This document shows positions 24,889 through 33,189 of a DNA stretch of 64,000 nt, in pieces. Every line of letters begins with the position of its first letter. Within the stretch, counting starts at the first letter, position 1. Source of the stretch: Oscillibacter sp. (GTDB lineage: Bacteria > Bacillota > Clostridia > Oscillospirales > Oscillospiraceae); the NCBI GenBank assembly GCA_022652815.1, contig JALCRR010000006.1, forward strand, positions 1 to 64,000, in the 5' to 3' direction. A program made the translations under genes and the position numbers. The notes beneath the pieces are model-generated. The model saw only the letters and a list, made by a program, of their open reading frames with translations, was not told the DNA's origin and did not search any database.

Positions 24889-24919
24889 CGGCACACCGAT
24901 TTCGGTGTGCCGCTTTTTT
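24889..24919 (+). terminator. Terminator of the NlpC/P60 gene
   Basis: A 10-bp stem (24889-24898 with 24903-24912) with loop attt is followed by CTTTTTT. Confidence 0.92.
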
Positions 24920-24929
24920 GCCTGTGGAG

Positions 24930-24980
24930 CAAAAAGAGCGGAACCGCAGGTTCTTCCTGCGCATTCCGCTCTTGCTTTTT
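24930..24980. terminator. Long hairpin terminator of the lgt-folD transcript
   Basis: Stacked stems 24934-24943 with 24964-24973 and 24944-24950 with 24956-24961 have T-rich sequence on both sides. It serves folD on the minus strand and backs up the preceding plus-strand terminator. Confidence 0.85.
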
Positions 24981-24986
24981 TCTGTT

Positions 24987-25832
24987 TTACTGAATTCCTT
25001 GATGCCGCTTGGAAGCCGTCAAGATGTTCTTCAGCAGGATCGCCCGGGTCATGGGACCCACGCCGCCGGGAACCGGCGTAATGTAAGAGGCCTTCTTGGA
25101 AACCTCCGCAAAGTCCACGTCTCCGCAGAACTTTCCCTCCTCGTTGCGGTTCATGGCCACATCAATGACCACGACGCCGTCCTTCACCATATCCGCTGTC
25201 ACCAGATTGCGGTGCCCGGCAGCGGAAACCAGAATGTCGGCCTCACGGGTGTACTTGGCCAGATTCTCCGTCTTGGTATGGCAGGTTGTCACCGTACCGT
25301 CATTTTGCATCAGCAGTGTTGCCATGGGCTTGCCGACAATGTTGGACCGTCCCAGCACCACGCAGCGCTTTCCGGCGATCTGAATGTTGTATTCCTTAAA
25401 CATCTCCATAATGCCGGCGGGAGTGCAGGGCAGGAACACCGGGTCGCCAATCACCATACGTCCCACATTCACGGGATGGAAGGCATCCACATCTTTGTCC
25501 GGGGAAATCGCAAAGATAATTTTTTCTTCATCCAGCTGGGCCGGAACAGGCATCTGAACCAGAATTCCGTCCACCTTGGCGTTGTTATTTAGGTAGCCGA
25601 TCATGTCGAGAATTTCGTCCTCGGAGGTCTCCTCCGGCAGTTTATATTCGTAGCTAAGAAAGCCACACTGTTCGCAGTCCTTTTCCTTGTTCGTTACGTA
25701 AATTCTGGAGGCGGGGTCTTTTCCAACCAGAATGACCGCCAGACCGGGTCTGCGCGGCAGGGTCTTTGCCTCCTCAATCAGCTGTGCTTTGATTTTTGCT
25801 GCAAGGGCTTTTCCGTCAATGAGTGTTGCCAT
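24987..25832 (-). CDS. folD: Methylenetetrahydrofolate dehydrogenase / methenyltetrahydrofolate cyclohydrolase
   Basis: The 281-residue bifunctional FolD starts MATLIDGKALAAKIKAQLIE. The catalytic lysine is in VTNKEKDCEQCGFLSYEYKL, the DGILVQMPVP substrate motif is present, and the Rossmann motifs are KRCVVLGRSNIVGKPMATLL and the C-terminal PVPGGVGPMTRAILLKNIL. It supplies one-carbon folates used, among others, by the purine enzymes downstream in this window. The start overlaps the lgt stop by 17 bases. A longer in-frame start lies inside lgt and is rejected. Confidence 0.96.
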   Translation of the reverse strand: MATLIDGKALAAKIKAQLIEEAKTLPRRPGLAVILVGKDPASRIYVTNKEKDCEQCGFLSYEYKLPEETSEDEILDMIGYLNNNAKVDGILVQMPVPAQLDEEKIIFAISPDKDVDAFHPVNVGRMVIGDPVFLPCTPAGIMEMFKEYNIQIAGKRCVVLGRSNIVGKPMATLLMQNDGTVTTCHTKTENLAKYTREADILVSAAGHRNLVTADMVKDGVVVIDVAMNRNEEGKFCGDVDFAEVSKKASYITPVPGGVGPMTRAILLKNILTASKRHQGIQ

Positions 25833-26823
25833 CTGTGTGATCCTCTCCTTCTTCCGTATCGCAATGATGAATATGATCGGTGGCTTCTCCCACATCAGAA
25901 GCGGGTGCTGCCTCCGAATTTTCCGCTATTTCGGTGTCCGAACCTGCAATTTGATTGACCATCAAGTCGTCTGGATTGCGCTTTCGTATTTTGATCTGAA
26001 AAAACAGCATAACGGCAGATACCAGAATCATGACAAAGGACAGCGCCTGCGAAACCCGAATCGGCTCTCCAAACAACGTCCAGTCGAAGAGATACAGGCT
26101 GTCCGTCCGCAGGCCTTCGACCCAGAATCGACCCAGACCGTACCACAGGAAATAGAACCAGGTATTTTCACCGTCAAATCGGCGCGCCTTTGTCACCACA
26201 AAGATGGCCAGCAACAGTCCGCAGACGTTCCAGAAGCTCTCGTAGAAAAAGGTCGGATGAACCTCAATGTACTGGGTGGCACTGACCCACAGGCGCATGC
26301 GCCAAGGCAACGATGTAAAGCTACCGAAGGCCTCCCGGTTCATAAAGTTTCCCCAGCGGCCGATGGCCTGACCCAACAGCAGACCCATCACACAAAGGTC
26401 CGTCATGGCGCCCATCTTGATCTTGTGGCGGCGGCAGTAGACAAACGCCAGAATAAAGACCGCAATGACCGAGCCGTAAATTGCAAGGCCGCCGTTCCAG
26501 ATGGCAATGACTCTGCCCCAGTCCAGACCTCCACCTTCCTTTCGGTACAGGTCCAGATAGAAAATGACATAATAGGTGCGGGCGCCCAGAATGCCGATGG
26601 GCACACCCCAGAGCACAATGTCCAAAACGCTGTCCGACGTCAATCCAAACCGCTTTGCCTGTTTCGAGCACAGCAGCAGACCAAACAGGACACCAGATGC
26701 CAGGATGATACCATACCAATATACAGGATGACCGCCAAGGTGAAAGGCGATGGAGCTGGCAGTAAACTGCCAGTCACCAAACAGGCCCGGAAAGCTGATA
26801 GGAGAATCTGTGATCACGTTCAA
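25816..26823 (-). CDS. lgt: Prolipoprotein diacylglyceryl transferase
   Basis: The 335-residue integral membrane enzyme attaches diacylglycerol to the lipobox Cys of prolipoproteins. The Lgt signature is GRWGNFMNREAFG, and HPVYWYGIILASGVLFGLLL and EGLRTDSLYLF are also typical. It starts with TTG at 26823 (AAGGAA upstream), with no in-frame ATG nearby. The hydrophilic C-terminal tail (from about residue 290, rich in Asp, Glu and His) is longer than in E. coli Lgt. It lies between the M16 genes and folD. Confidence 0.95.
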   Translation of the reverse strand: MNVITDSPISFPGLFGDWQFTASSIAFHLGGHPVYWYGIILASGVLFGLLLCSKQAKRFGLTSDSVLDIVLWGVPIGILGARTYYVIFYLDLYRKEGGGLDWGRVIAIWNGGLAIYGSVIAVFILAFVYCRRHKIKMGAMTDLCVMGLLLGQAIGRWGNFMNREAFGSFTSLPWRMRLWVSATQYIEVHPTFFYESFWNVCGLLLAIFVVTKARRFDGENTWFYFLWYGLGRFWVEGLRTDSLYLFDWTLFGEPIRVSQALSFVMILVSAVMLFFQIKIRKRNPDDLMVNQIAGSDTEIAENSEAAPASDVGEATDHIHHCDTEEGEDHTDGNTH

Positions 26824-26841
26824 TGCTTGTTCCTTCTTTCG

Positions 26842-28110
26842 TTAGGCACGGGGCAGAATCTGGGAGAGCACGGTGTGCTCTTCGGTCAGATTCTCTTTCA
26901 AAAACGCCGTGACATCCTCTTTTTCAATCGTATCAAACACCTGTGGGAACCGCAGGGTATCGTAGCCGTGGAAATACCCTTCTGTCAAAGAGACCGCAAT
27001 ATTTTCAAAGGAGTTGAGATCCCGGAGCATACTGCCGAAGGATGCTCTGCGTACCTGCTGATAATACGCCTCATCCAGTCCCTCCCGGATAACCCGGTCA
27101 ACTTCTTTCTGGATCTCTGCCACAACCGTTTTTGCGTCCTTGCTGTCGCCGCCGGCATACAGATAGGCCATGCCCGGCAGCATCTCAAAGGAGCTGCCGA
27201 AGGTTCCGTTAATCAGTCCCTGCTCATAAAGCCGTAGGTAAAGGGGGCTGGACTCGCCCAGTAGCAGATCGCAGGCAAAATCCCCCAGCAGCTGACGGCG
27301 GAGAAAATCCTCGCCATCCTGCGCCGGAGTGCATTTATAGCCCACCAGAAACTGTGGGCAGGAGACCTCCATCTTTGTGGTCGTCTCTTTCTCCCCCACA
27401 GCCGCCGGCTCCTCACCGTAGTCTCTGGGAATGACCGCGCCGCCTTCCCGAGGCAAAACGCTGCGTGCAAGATCCACAATATGCACCGGGTCGACATCGC
27501 CCACCACCGTCAAAATCATGTTGGAGGGCGTGTAGAATGCCTTGTGGCAATCGTAAAGTGTCTGCGCCGTAATCTCTTTGATGCTCTCAATGCTGCCGGC
27601 TACGGAAATTCGCCCCGCATTGTTCTGGTACATGGCGTGCATCATCCGATTGTAAATCTGCCAGTCGGGGTTATCCTCAATCATGCGGATTTCCTGTCCG
27701 ATAATCCCCTGTTCCTTGGCAACACTCTCATCTGTAAAATACGGAATGGAGACAAAGGAAAGCAGAATTTTCAAATTTTCCTCAAAATGATCAGTGGAAT
27801 CAAAATAGTAGCCCGTCATGGCATTGGAGGTAAACGCGTTGGGCTCGGCGCCGTTTTTGGCCAACTCCTGCAGGGCGTTGCCTTCCTTGGTGTCGAACAT
27901 CTTGTGTTCCAGATAGTGGGCAATTCCGGCAGGGGTATTCAGCCACGCCCCGTCCTTTTGAAACCGCACGTCCATTCCGCCGTAGCGGGTGGCAAAAAAG
28001 GCGTACTTGTTGGCGAAGTCCGGCTTTGGAACAACGCAGACCATTAGGCCATTGGGAAGGACCTCCCGCAGGGCGGATTCTCCGATCCGTTCGTAAAAAG
28101 TCTCTTTCAT
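26842..28110 (-). CDS. yfmH: M16 family metallopeptidase, YfmH type (active-site motif intact)
   Basis: The 422-residue protein has the inverted zinc motif HxxEH in GIAHYLEHKMFDTKEGNALQ and the downstream glutamate in EEN-containing segments, so it should be a catalytic M16B peptidase. It matches the protein known as EF-P 5-aminopentanol modification-associated YfmH (ymfH in B. subtilis). It overlaps the partner yfmF gene by four bases, the usual pairing of an active and an inactive M16 subunit. The substrate is unknown. Confidence 0.9.
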   Translation of the reverse strand: MKETFYERIGESALREVLPNGLMVCVVPKPDFANKYAFFATRYGGMDVRFQKDGAWLNTPAGIAHYLEHKMFDTKEGNALQELAKNGAEPNAFTSNAMTGYYFDSTDHFEENLKILLSFVSIPYFTDESVAKEQGIIGQEIRMIEDNPDWQIYNRMMHAMYQNNAGRISVAGSIESIKEITAQTLYDCHKAFYTPSNMILTVVGDVDPVHIVDLARSVLPREGGAVIPRDYGEEPAAVGEKETTTKMEVSCPQFLVGYKCTPAQDGEDFLRRQLLGDFACDLLLGESSPLYLRLYEQGLINGTFGSSFEMLPGMAYLYAGGDSKDAKTVVAEIQKEVDRVIREGLDEAYYQQVRRASFGSMLRDLNSFENIAVSLTEGYFHGYDTLRFPQVFDTIEKEDVTAFLKENLTEEHTVLSQILPRA

Positions 28111-29375
28111 TCCGCAGCCTCCTTTCCTTTTAGGAAGTACACGGTATCCAGTTTCACAGACTGCATGGCCTCAAAAATCCGCTTGTCGTCCATTCTGCGA
28201 ATCTGCTCCGCCAGCTCCTCCGGCGTCTCCTCCTGACCGGTGGCAGCCTGTCCGAGATAAAAGTTTTCCAGTTTGACCTGAGAATCCCCGATGGAAGCAT
28301 ACGCATTGAGCAGCGTACTTCGCGCGCCCTCCAGCTCCCAATCGTCCATTTTTCCCTCCTGAACGGCCTTCAGCTGCGTCAAAATCTCATCGTAAGCCCG
28401 CTGATAATTCTCAAACTCAATGCCGGAGGAAACGGTAATCAGCCCCTTCTGCCGGTGATAGATGGAAGACGCATAATAGCAAAGGGACAGCTTCTCCCGC
28501 ACATTCAGAAAAAGCTTGGAATTGCTGGAACCGCCAAACAGCGTGTTGCCCATCAGCAGCGCCGGAAAATCGTCGCTCCCGCAGGAAAAGCCCATGCCCA
28601 GCTTGCCCTGCGTCACGTCCATTGCCTCTGTGGTGGTCTTGATTTCGCCCCGGGGCGTATGAACCTCCGTCAGCGTCAGCGGGCGGACGTTCTCTCTCGG
28701 CAGGGTGGAAAGCGCATTCAGCAGGGCGTCCTGCACCCGCTCGGGTGCTGCGCTGCCGCAATAGAAAAGTTCCAGTCGGGTGGAGGAAATCAAATCCGTA
28801 TAGGTGGCATAGAGCTTCTGTGCGGAAATCTTTTCTGCCCGCTGCTCGCTACCAAACCGGCTGACGCCATATGGCTCGCCGCAACACATCTCCTGCAGCA
28901 GCCGCAGCTCGGCATAGTCCCGCTTATCGTTTAAGATGCCCCGGATGGTGTCCACCAGATTGGCCCGTTCACTCTCCACATATTCCGGGAGGAAACGGCC
29001 GTTCCGGGTCACCGGCTCACAAATCAGCTGCCCCAGCAGGGAGGCAACCTTCTCCAACAGCGTCTCTTTACCAGGGACAAAGGCGTCATCAATAAAGCTG
29101 GCCACAAAACCTACGCAGTGGCTTTCGGCCTTCTTGCGAACCGTATAATCAACCTGTGCGCCGTATAGGTTGTCAAGCTGTGCATTGAGACTGGTCATAT
29201 CGGGGTACTGCATCGTGCCACGGCGCAAAACAGCCGGCAGCAATGCATTGACTGCCGCATTCTCTTCCGTCAGCGGTGTCACAAACTGAGCGGACAGTAG
29301 ACTGGTCTTAAACTTTCTTGCCGGCAAACAGGTCAGATAGACCCCGGGAGCCAGTTTCGTTCTTGTTTCCTCCAC
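28107..29375 (-). CDS. yfmF: M16 family protein, YfmF type (catalytically inactive)
   Basis: The 422-residue protein has the M16 fold (FKTSLLSAQFVTPLTEENAA; FVASFIDDAFVPGKETLLEK; FGGSSNSKLFLNVREKLSLC) but lacks the HxxEH zinc motif, as expected for the YfmF (ymfF) partner. It starts with GTG at 29375, 8 bases after AAGGAG, and overlaps yfmH by four bases, consistent with a heterodimer made in equal amounts. Confidence 0.88.
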   Translation of the reverse strand: MEETRTKLAPGVYLTCLPARKFKTSLLSAQFVTPLTEENAAVNALLPAVLRRGTMQYPDMTSLNAQLDNLYGAQVDYTVRKKAESHCVGFVASFIDDAFVPGKETLLEKVASLLGQLICEPVTRNGRFLPEYVESERANLVDTIRGILNDKRDYAELRLLQEMCCGEPYGVSRFGSEQRAEKISAQKLYATYTDLISSTRLELFYCGSAAPERVQDALLNALSTLPRENVRPLTLTEVHTPRGEIKTTTEAMDVTQGKLGMGFSCGSDDFPALLMGNTLFGGSSNSKLFLNVREKLSLCYYASSIYHRQKGLITVSSGIEFENYQRAYDEILTQLKAVQEGKMDDWELEGARSTLLNAYASIGDSQVKLENFYLGQAATGQEETPEELAEQIRRMDDKRIFEAMQSVKLDTVYFLKGKEAAE

Positions 29376-29416
29376 GTTCTCACTCCTTGCCCTTCATCGA
29401 TAAAATTACAGAATAT

Positions 29417-29446
29417 AGTATATCACGTTTTCCCGTTTACCCGCAA
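29417..29446 (-). promoter_or_regulatory. Promoter of yfmF-yfmH-lgt-folD
   Basis: On the minus strand TTGCGG (29446-29441) and TATACT (29422-29417) with an 18-base spacer lie about 45 bases upstream of the GTG. Confidence 0.65.
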
Positions 29447-29477
29447 GTGTCAGAACTTCCATCATTCGATCCGTGCA

Positions 29478-29506
29478 TTGACCTTTTTTTGAAAATTTGA
29501 TAAGAT
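29478..29506 (+). promoter_or_regulatory. Promoter of the XRE-cupin regulator
   Basis: TTGACC (29478-29483) and TAAGAT (29501-29506) with a 17-base spacer lie 38 bases upstream of the ATG. Confidence 0.75.
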
Positions 29507-29543
29507 AAATATTATTAAAGAAAAAACTCCGGGAGGATTGTAC

Positions 29544-30095
29544 ATGGAACTGCAAATCGGGTCCCAGCTCCGCAGGCTGCGAAAAAGCGCAGGATTGAGC
29601 ATCGCCGACCTGTCAGTAAAAAGCGGTGTTAGCACAGGCTTAATCAGTCAGATTGAGCGGGACATGGTGGTTCCCTCGGTGGTTAGCCTGTATCGGATTG
29701 CGCAGGCGTTGGATACCAACCTCAACTATTTTTTTGAGGATGCAACCGCCCAGTCGTGCAGCATCATTCGGCGCGGCGATCACAAATCCATTATCACCTG
29801 TCAAGGCAGCAGCCGGTACGACCTGCTAGTGCCGGAGCATATGGAGCATGTGCTGGATTTGGTGAAAGTCACCTTGAAGGGCGGCGAAACCTACGATCAC
29901 GACTGCGTCACCCATGCGGGGGAAGAGTGTGGCTACGTGCTCTCCGGTATTCTGACCGTCCTGCTGGAAGGGCGGCAGTATCAGCTCTATCCCGGCGACA
30001 GCATGTTTTTTTACAGCACACAGCCCCACAAATATATTAATAATGAAAAAGAGGACTGCGTTTCCATCTGGGGTATGACGCCCAAATTCTTCTGA
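29544..30095 (+). CDS. XRE-family regulator with C-terminal cupin domain
   Basis: The 183-residue protein has an N-terminal helix-turn-helix (MELQIGSQLRRLRKSAGLSI; GVSTGLISQIERDMVVPSVV). A C-terminal cupin_2 domain follows (THAGEECGYVLSGILTVLLE; YPGDSMFFYSTQPHKYIN). Start 29544 is set by GGGAGG 7 bases upstream. Members of this type regulate amino-acid, peptide or polyamine metabolism and bind a small ligand in the cupin. It converges on the dipeptidase/DUF819 unit, a plausible target, though no operator was identified. Confidence 0.9.
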   Translation: MELQIGSQLRRLRKSAGLSIADLSVKSGVSTGLISQIERDMVVPSVVSLYRIAQALDTNLNYFFEDATAQSCSIIRRGDHKSIITCQGSSRYDLLVPEHMEHVLDLVKVTLKGGETYDHDCVTHAGEECGYVLSGILTVLLEGRQYQLYPGDSMFFYSTQPHKYINNEKEDCVSIWGMTPKFF

Positions 30096-30100
30096 AGAGC

Positions 30101-30138
30101 AAAAAGATCCCGCCGCTTGCAAGCGGCGGGATCTTTTT
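30101..30138. terminator. Perfect 38-base palindromic bidirectional terminator
   Basis: The sequence is a perfect palindrome centred at 30119/30120, with five A at one end and five T at the other, lying between two convergent genes. It can serve both. Confidence 0.92.
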
Positions 30139-30140
30139 CA

Positions 30141-31115
30141 TCAGCCCATCACGTCCTTCACGACGCGCTGGAAATTCTTGTAGGCAATCTTTTCCTGATC
30201 TTCCTTGCTCATGCCCATCTTGTCAAAGCAGGCAAAGAGATTGGGAATCTTGGAGCAGTCCTCCAGCCCGATGGTACTGGGGCTGCCGGTGGAAGTCATG
30301 GTGCCCATGGTTTCTTCGCTTTCAATGAACTCGAAGAAATCAAAGCCACAGCCCACATGGTCAACGCCCATGACGTCGATCATATGCGCGGCGTGCTGGG
30401 CAAGTCGCTCCACGGTCTCTTTCTTGGGATCATGGTCGATAAACAGATTGAAGGCATTCAAACCCACCACACCGTTCACGTCACGGATTGCCCGGAGCTG
30501 CTCATCCGTCAGATTCCGGGGCACATCGCACAGGGTCTTGGTGTTGGAGTGGGAAGCGATAAACGGCTTGGTCGCCAGCTTCGCAACATCCCAGAATCCC
30601 GCCTCGTTCAGATGGGAAGTATCCAGCAGCATCCCCTTCTCTTGAATCTTGCGAGCTGCCTTTTTACCAGCTTCTGTCAAGCCATAATCCTTGCCGGAAA
30701 GTGCGCCTGCGCCCAGCGCATTGGCCTCGTTCCAGGTTAAGATCGCGTGGCGTGCGCCGAAATCATAATACTCGTCGATCTTCGCCACATCATCGCCAAT
30801 GGCTGCTAAACCCTCAATGCCGATAAAGACATAGATTTTTCCGTCGGCCTTGGCTTTACGCATCTCCTCAGCGTTGTGAACAATGCGGAAGTCCGTGCAC
30901 TCTGCCATCTCAGCGCGGGCACAGTCCATAATCTGCTTGGTTCTCTTCTGATAATCCGCGTCATAAGGCGGATCAACCCAGATTACAAAAATGCTGCCCT
31001 CGACACCGCCCTTTTGAAAGCGCTGAAGATGATGGTTGTGGAAAACGTTCGTCTCCCCTCTTAGGCGGCGATTGGTGACATCGCACCAGATATCTGAATG
31101 TGCATCGAAATACAT
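30141..31115 (-). CDS. Membrane dipeptidase family (M19) protein
   Basis: The 324-residue protein has the renal-dipeptidase TIM barrel. The first metal motif is FDAHSDIW (HxD), the bridging glutamate is in FIGIEGLAAIGDDV and the later metal His in DTSHLNEAGFWDVA and FIASHSNTKTLC. Substrates are usually dipeptides, including D-amino-acid ones. The start at 31115 has GAGGGA upstream, while a longer frame to 31163 is rejected. It follows the DUF819 permease gene by 85 bases with a strong intercistronic hairpin, suggesting uptake and cleavage of a small peptide. Confidence 0.9.
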   Translation of the reverse strand: MYFDAHSDIWCDVTNRRLRGETNVFHNHHLQRFQKGGVEGSIFVIWVDPPYDADYQKRTKQIMDCARAEMAECTDFRIVHNAEEMRKAKADGKIYVFIGIEGLAAIGDDVAKIDEYYDFGARHAILTWNEANALGAGALSGKDYGLTEAGKKAARKIQEKGMLLDTSHLNEAGFWDVAKLATKPFIASHSNTKTLCDVPRNLTDEQLRAIRDVNGVVGLNAFNLFIDHDPKKETVERLAQHAAHMIDVMGVDHVGCGFDFFEFIESEETMGTMTSTGSPSTIGLEDCSKIPNLFACFDKMGMSKEDQEKIAYKNFQRVVKDVMG

Positions 31116-31139
31116 GGAAAATCCCTCTTTTGCTTGTAT

Positions 31140-31168
31140 CCGGCGTGCCCCTCTGGGGAGCACGCCGG
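31140..31168. repeat. Intercistronic hairpin between DUF819 and dipeptidase genes
   Basis: Arms CCGGCGTGCCCC (31140-31151) and GGGGaGCACGCCGG pair almost perfectly. There is no T run, so an mRNA-processing or stabilising element is more likely than a terminator. Confidence 0.55.
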
Positions 31169-31200
31169 ATGATTGTTAGAGTTAGAAAACGAATTTAGAA

Positions 31201-32460
31201 TTAGGCGCCCAGCACGGTGCCGACAATCACGCCGAGATAGTTTCCGATGACATAGCCCAGTGTGCCGATCAGCATAGCGGGGCCAACCAGAGCGGACCAG
31301 CCCTGGGAGATTGCCATGCCGGCAGCGGTGGTGGGTCCGCCAATGTTGGCGTTGGATGCGATGATGGCGTCCTCCAGATTGAACTTGAACAGCTTCGCTG
31401 CCAGGAAGCAGAAGAGCATGTTGACAATGACCATAATGGCGGTCAGAGCCAGCAGCAGCGGAGACTTGGTGAGAACGGTCATAATGTTTGCAGGAACGCC
31501 GATGACGAACAGGAACAGGTAAATGAGATATGTACCCAGCTCTTGAGAACCGTGAAGCTGCTCCACCTTCTTATCCATGAAGGTCGCCACAATCACGGAG
31601 AACGTCGTGATCCAGACATACTGGCTGCCGAAGAATTTGCCCACAAAGTCCAGGAAAGCGTTGGGATCCTCGGGGATCCAGCCTGCGATGCCGCCGGCGA
31701 CCAGCTTGGAAACCCAAACGATGGCGATGCAGTAGGCGAAGTTGAAGGCGATGTCCTTTAGGGAGATATCCTTGCGGCTCCAGAAAGCAGCGGCCTGGGT
31801 CTGAGCGGCATCGCGGTTGGCGGTATCAGCCTCAACCTCGTCGATCAGCGGATGGCGGAAGTTCTTACGGAAGAATCTCATGCCGGCAAAGGCAATCAGC
31901 ACGAAGAAGTAGGCAGCCATCAGCAAGTTGTCTGCCACAGTGGCTGCTGCCGTCAGATCTTGACCGGCGGCATACTGAGAAGCCATTGCTGCAAAGTTCA
32001 CGCCGCCGCCGATGTAAGAGCCGGTCATCATGGCTGCCACCTTTGCCAAATCCTGTGCGTTGCCAAAGGGTCCGCGCAGCAGGAAATAAGCAAGGAACGC
32101 GCCCACTACCGTACCGACTGCGCCGATCACGAAGATTGTCAGCATACGGCCGGTTTCCCGGAAGATTTTCTTGATGTTGCACTGCAGCAGCAGCAGCGGA
32201 ATGCCCATCGGCACCACGATGCCCCACACAATATCATCATACAGCACGCAGCTGGTGGGAATGATATTGAAGTTTGCAAGTAGCATAGCAACAATCAGAG
32301 CAATGATTGCGCCGGAAACCTTAGACGCCCATCTATACTTCTGCTCCAGAAAGATTGCCAGAGCGACACCGGCACACATCACCAGCATCAACGTCCAGGT
32401 GTCGTCGGCTGCGACAAGAGTTTCCCTGCCCAGCCAGTTCATAAAGAATGAACCCAACAT
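31201..32460 (-). CDS. DUF819 (YjcL-like) family membrane protein
   Basis: The 419-residue polytopic membrane protein has about ten hydrophobic segments. Family-like stretches are WGIVVPMGIPLLLLQCNIKK, MMTGSYIGGGVNFAAMASQY and ASNANIGGPTTAAGMAISQG. DUF819 proteins are putative transporters of the CPA/BART type with unknown substrates. Linkage with an M19 dipeptidase and an XRE-cupin regulator suggests a peptide or amino-acid substrate, by inference. GGGAGGAAAAAAACT precedes the ATG. Confidence 0.85.
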   Translation of the reverse strand: MLGSFFMNWLGRETLVAADDTWTLMLVMCAGVALAIFLEQKYRWASKVSGAIIALIVAMLLANFNIIPTSCVLYDDIVWGIVVPMGIPLLLLQCNIKKIFRETGRMLTIFVIGAVGTVVGAFLAYFLLRGPFGNAQDLAKVAAMMTGSYIGGGVNFAAMASQYAAGQDLTAAATVADNLLMAAYFFVLIAFAGMRFFRKNFRHPLIDEVEADTANRDAAQTQAAAFWSRKDISLKDIAFNFAYCIAIVWVSKLVAGGIAGWIPEDPNAFLDFVGKFFGSQYVWITTFSVIVATFMDKKVEQLHGSQELGTYLIYLFLFVIGVPANIMTVLTKSPLLLALTAIMVIVNMLFCFLAAKLFKFNLEDAIIASNANIGGPTTAAGMAISQGWSALVGPAMLIGTLGYVIGNYLGVIVGTVLGA

Positions 32461-32530
32461 AGTTTTTTTCCTCCCTATTCCTCTTAATTATTGAAAGCCG
32501 TAAATTGACAGGCCGGCTTTTCATGTTTAC

Positions 32531-32559
32531 AGTATAGTCATTTTCTTTAGGATTCGCAA
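32531..32559 (-). promoter_or_regulatory. Promoter of the DUF819-dipeptidase operon
   Basis: On the minus strand TTGCGA (32559-32554) and TATACT (32536-32531) with a 17-base spacer lie about 70 bases upstream of the gene. A small GC hairpin (AAAGCCGG ... CGGCTTT) is in the leader. Confidence 0.7.
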
Positions 32560-32734
32560 TGCCTTTGGGCCAATTTCGTCACTATCCTAAATTTTCCGCC
32601 AATATTTTGATGAATTATGACAATTTGTACCACATGATATGCAGGAATGTATTGTTTAAGGTTTTAAACGGGAAAAAGCTGATTAACCAATCTTTCGATC
32701 CCCACGGCTTTTTTGTTTTCTCTCCTTTTTCCCC

Positions 32735-32763
32735 TTGACTTTTTTTCCGTTTTCCTGTAAACT
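32735..32763 (+). promoter_or_regulatory. Promoter of ylxM-ffh
   Basis: TTGACT (32735-32740) and TAAACT (32758-32763) with a 17-base spacer lie 47 bases upstream of ylxM. The 32564-32734 stretch holds nothing recognisable. Confidence 0.8.
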
Positions 32764-32810
32764 ATCTTTTGTTGTAAAGTGATACAGCTTTACAGGGAGG
32801 AGTTTTCTGC

Positions 32811-33176
32811 ATGAAAAATCAAACTTATCGGATGACCATGCTCTATGATTTTTATGGAGAACTCTTGACGGATCGGCAGCGGGAGTTTTTTGACCTCTAT
32901 TATAATGATGATCTGTCTCTTTCCGAGATTGCAGAAAACGCCGGCATCTCCCGTCAAGGTGTGCGAGACGTAATTGTCCGAGCAGAAGCGCAGATGCAGG
33001 AAATTGAGGATAAAACCGGCTTGATTCAGCGCTTTGAGCAGATGCGCGGCCATCTTGATGCGATTGCTGCCGCAGCTGAAGAAATTAAAACCATCAACTA
33101 TCGTCAGTATGAGGACGCGCGTCTGACCGAATTGGCCCAGGCCATTGAAGCAGACACAGCGGCCTTGAGAGATTGA
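32811..33176 (+). CDS. ylxM: YlxM-family SRP-associated helix-turn-helix protein
   Basis: The 121-residue product has the UPF0122 signature MKNQTYRMTMLYDFYGELLT, QREFFDLYYNDDLSLSEIAE and AGISRQGVRDVIVRAEAQMQ, a sigma-70 region 4-like fold. YlxM binds SRP components and stimulates the Ffh GTPase cycle in streptococci. It precedes ffh by 13 bases, the standard order. GGGAGGAG precedes the ATG. Confidence 0.95.
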   Translation: MKNQTYRMTMLYDFYGELLTDRQREFFDLYYNDDLSLSEIAENAGISRQGVRDVIVRAEAQMQEIEDKTGLIQRFEQMRGHLDAIAAAAEEIKTINYRQYEDARLTELAQAIEADTAALRD

Positions 33177-33189
33177 TTTAGGAGTATCC

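Noticed and set aside
25732-27237. A 501-codon plus-strand frame over folD, lgt and yfmH
   Set aside because: Antisense to three recognised genes; no family resemblance or translation signals.
30101-30138. The perfect 38-base palindrome as a recombination or attachment site
   Set aside because: It lies between two convergent stop codons with A and T runs at its ends, which is fully explained as a bidirectional terminator.
32461-32810. Possible small gene or riboswitch upstream of ylxM/DUF819
   Set aside because: Only two divergent promoters and a small hairpin are visible; no conserved riboswitch motif and no frame with a ribosome binding site.
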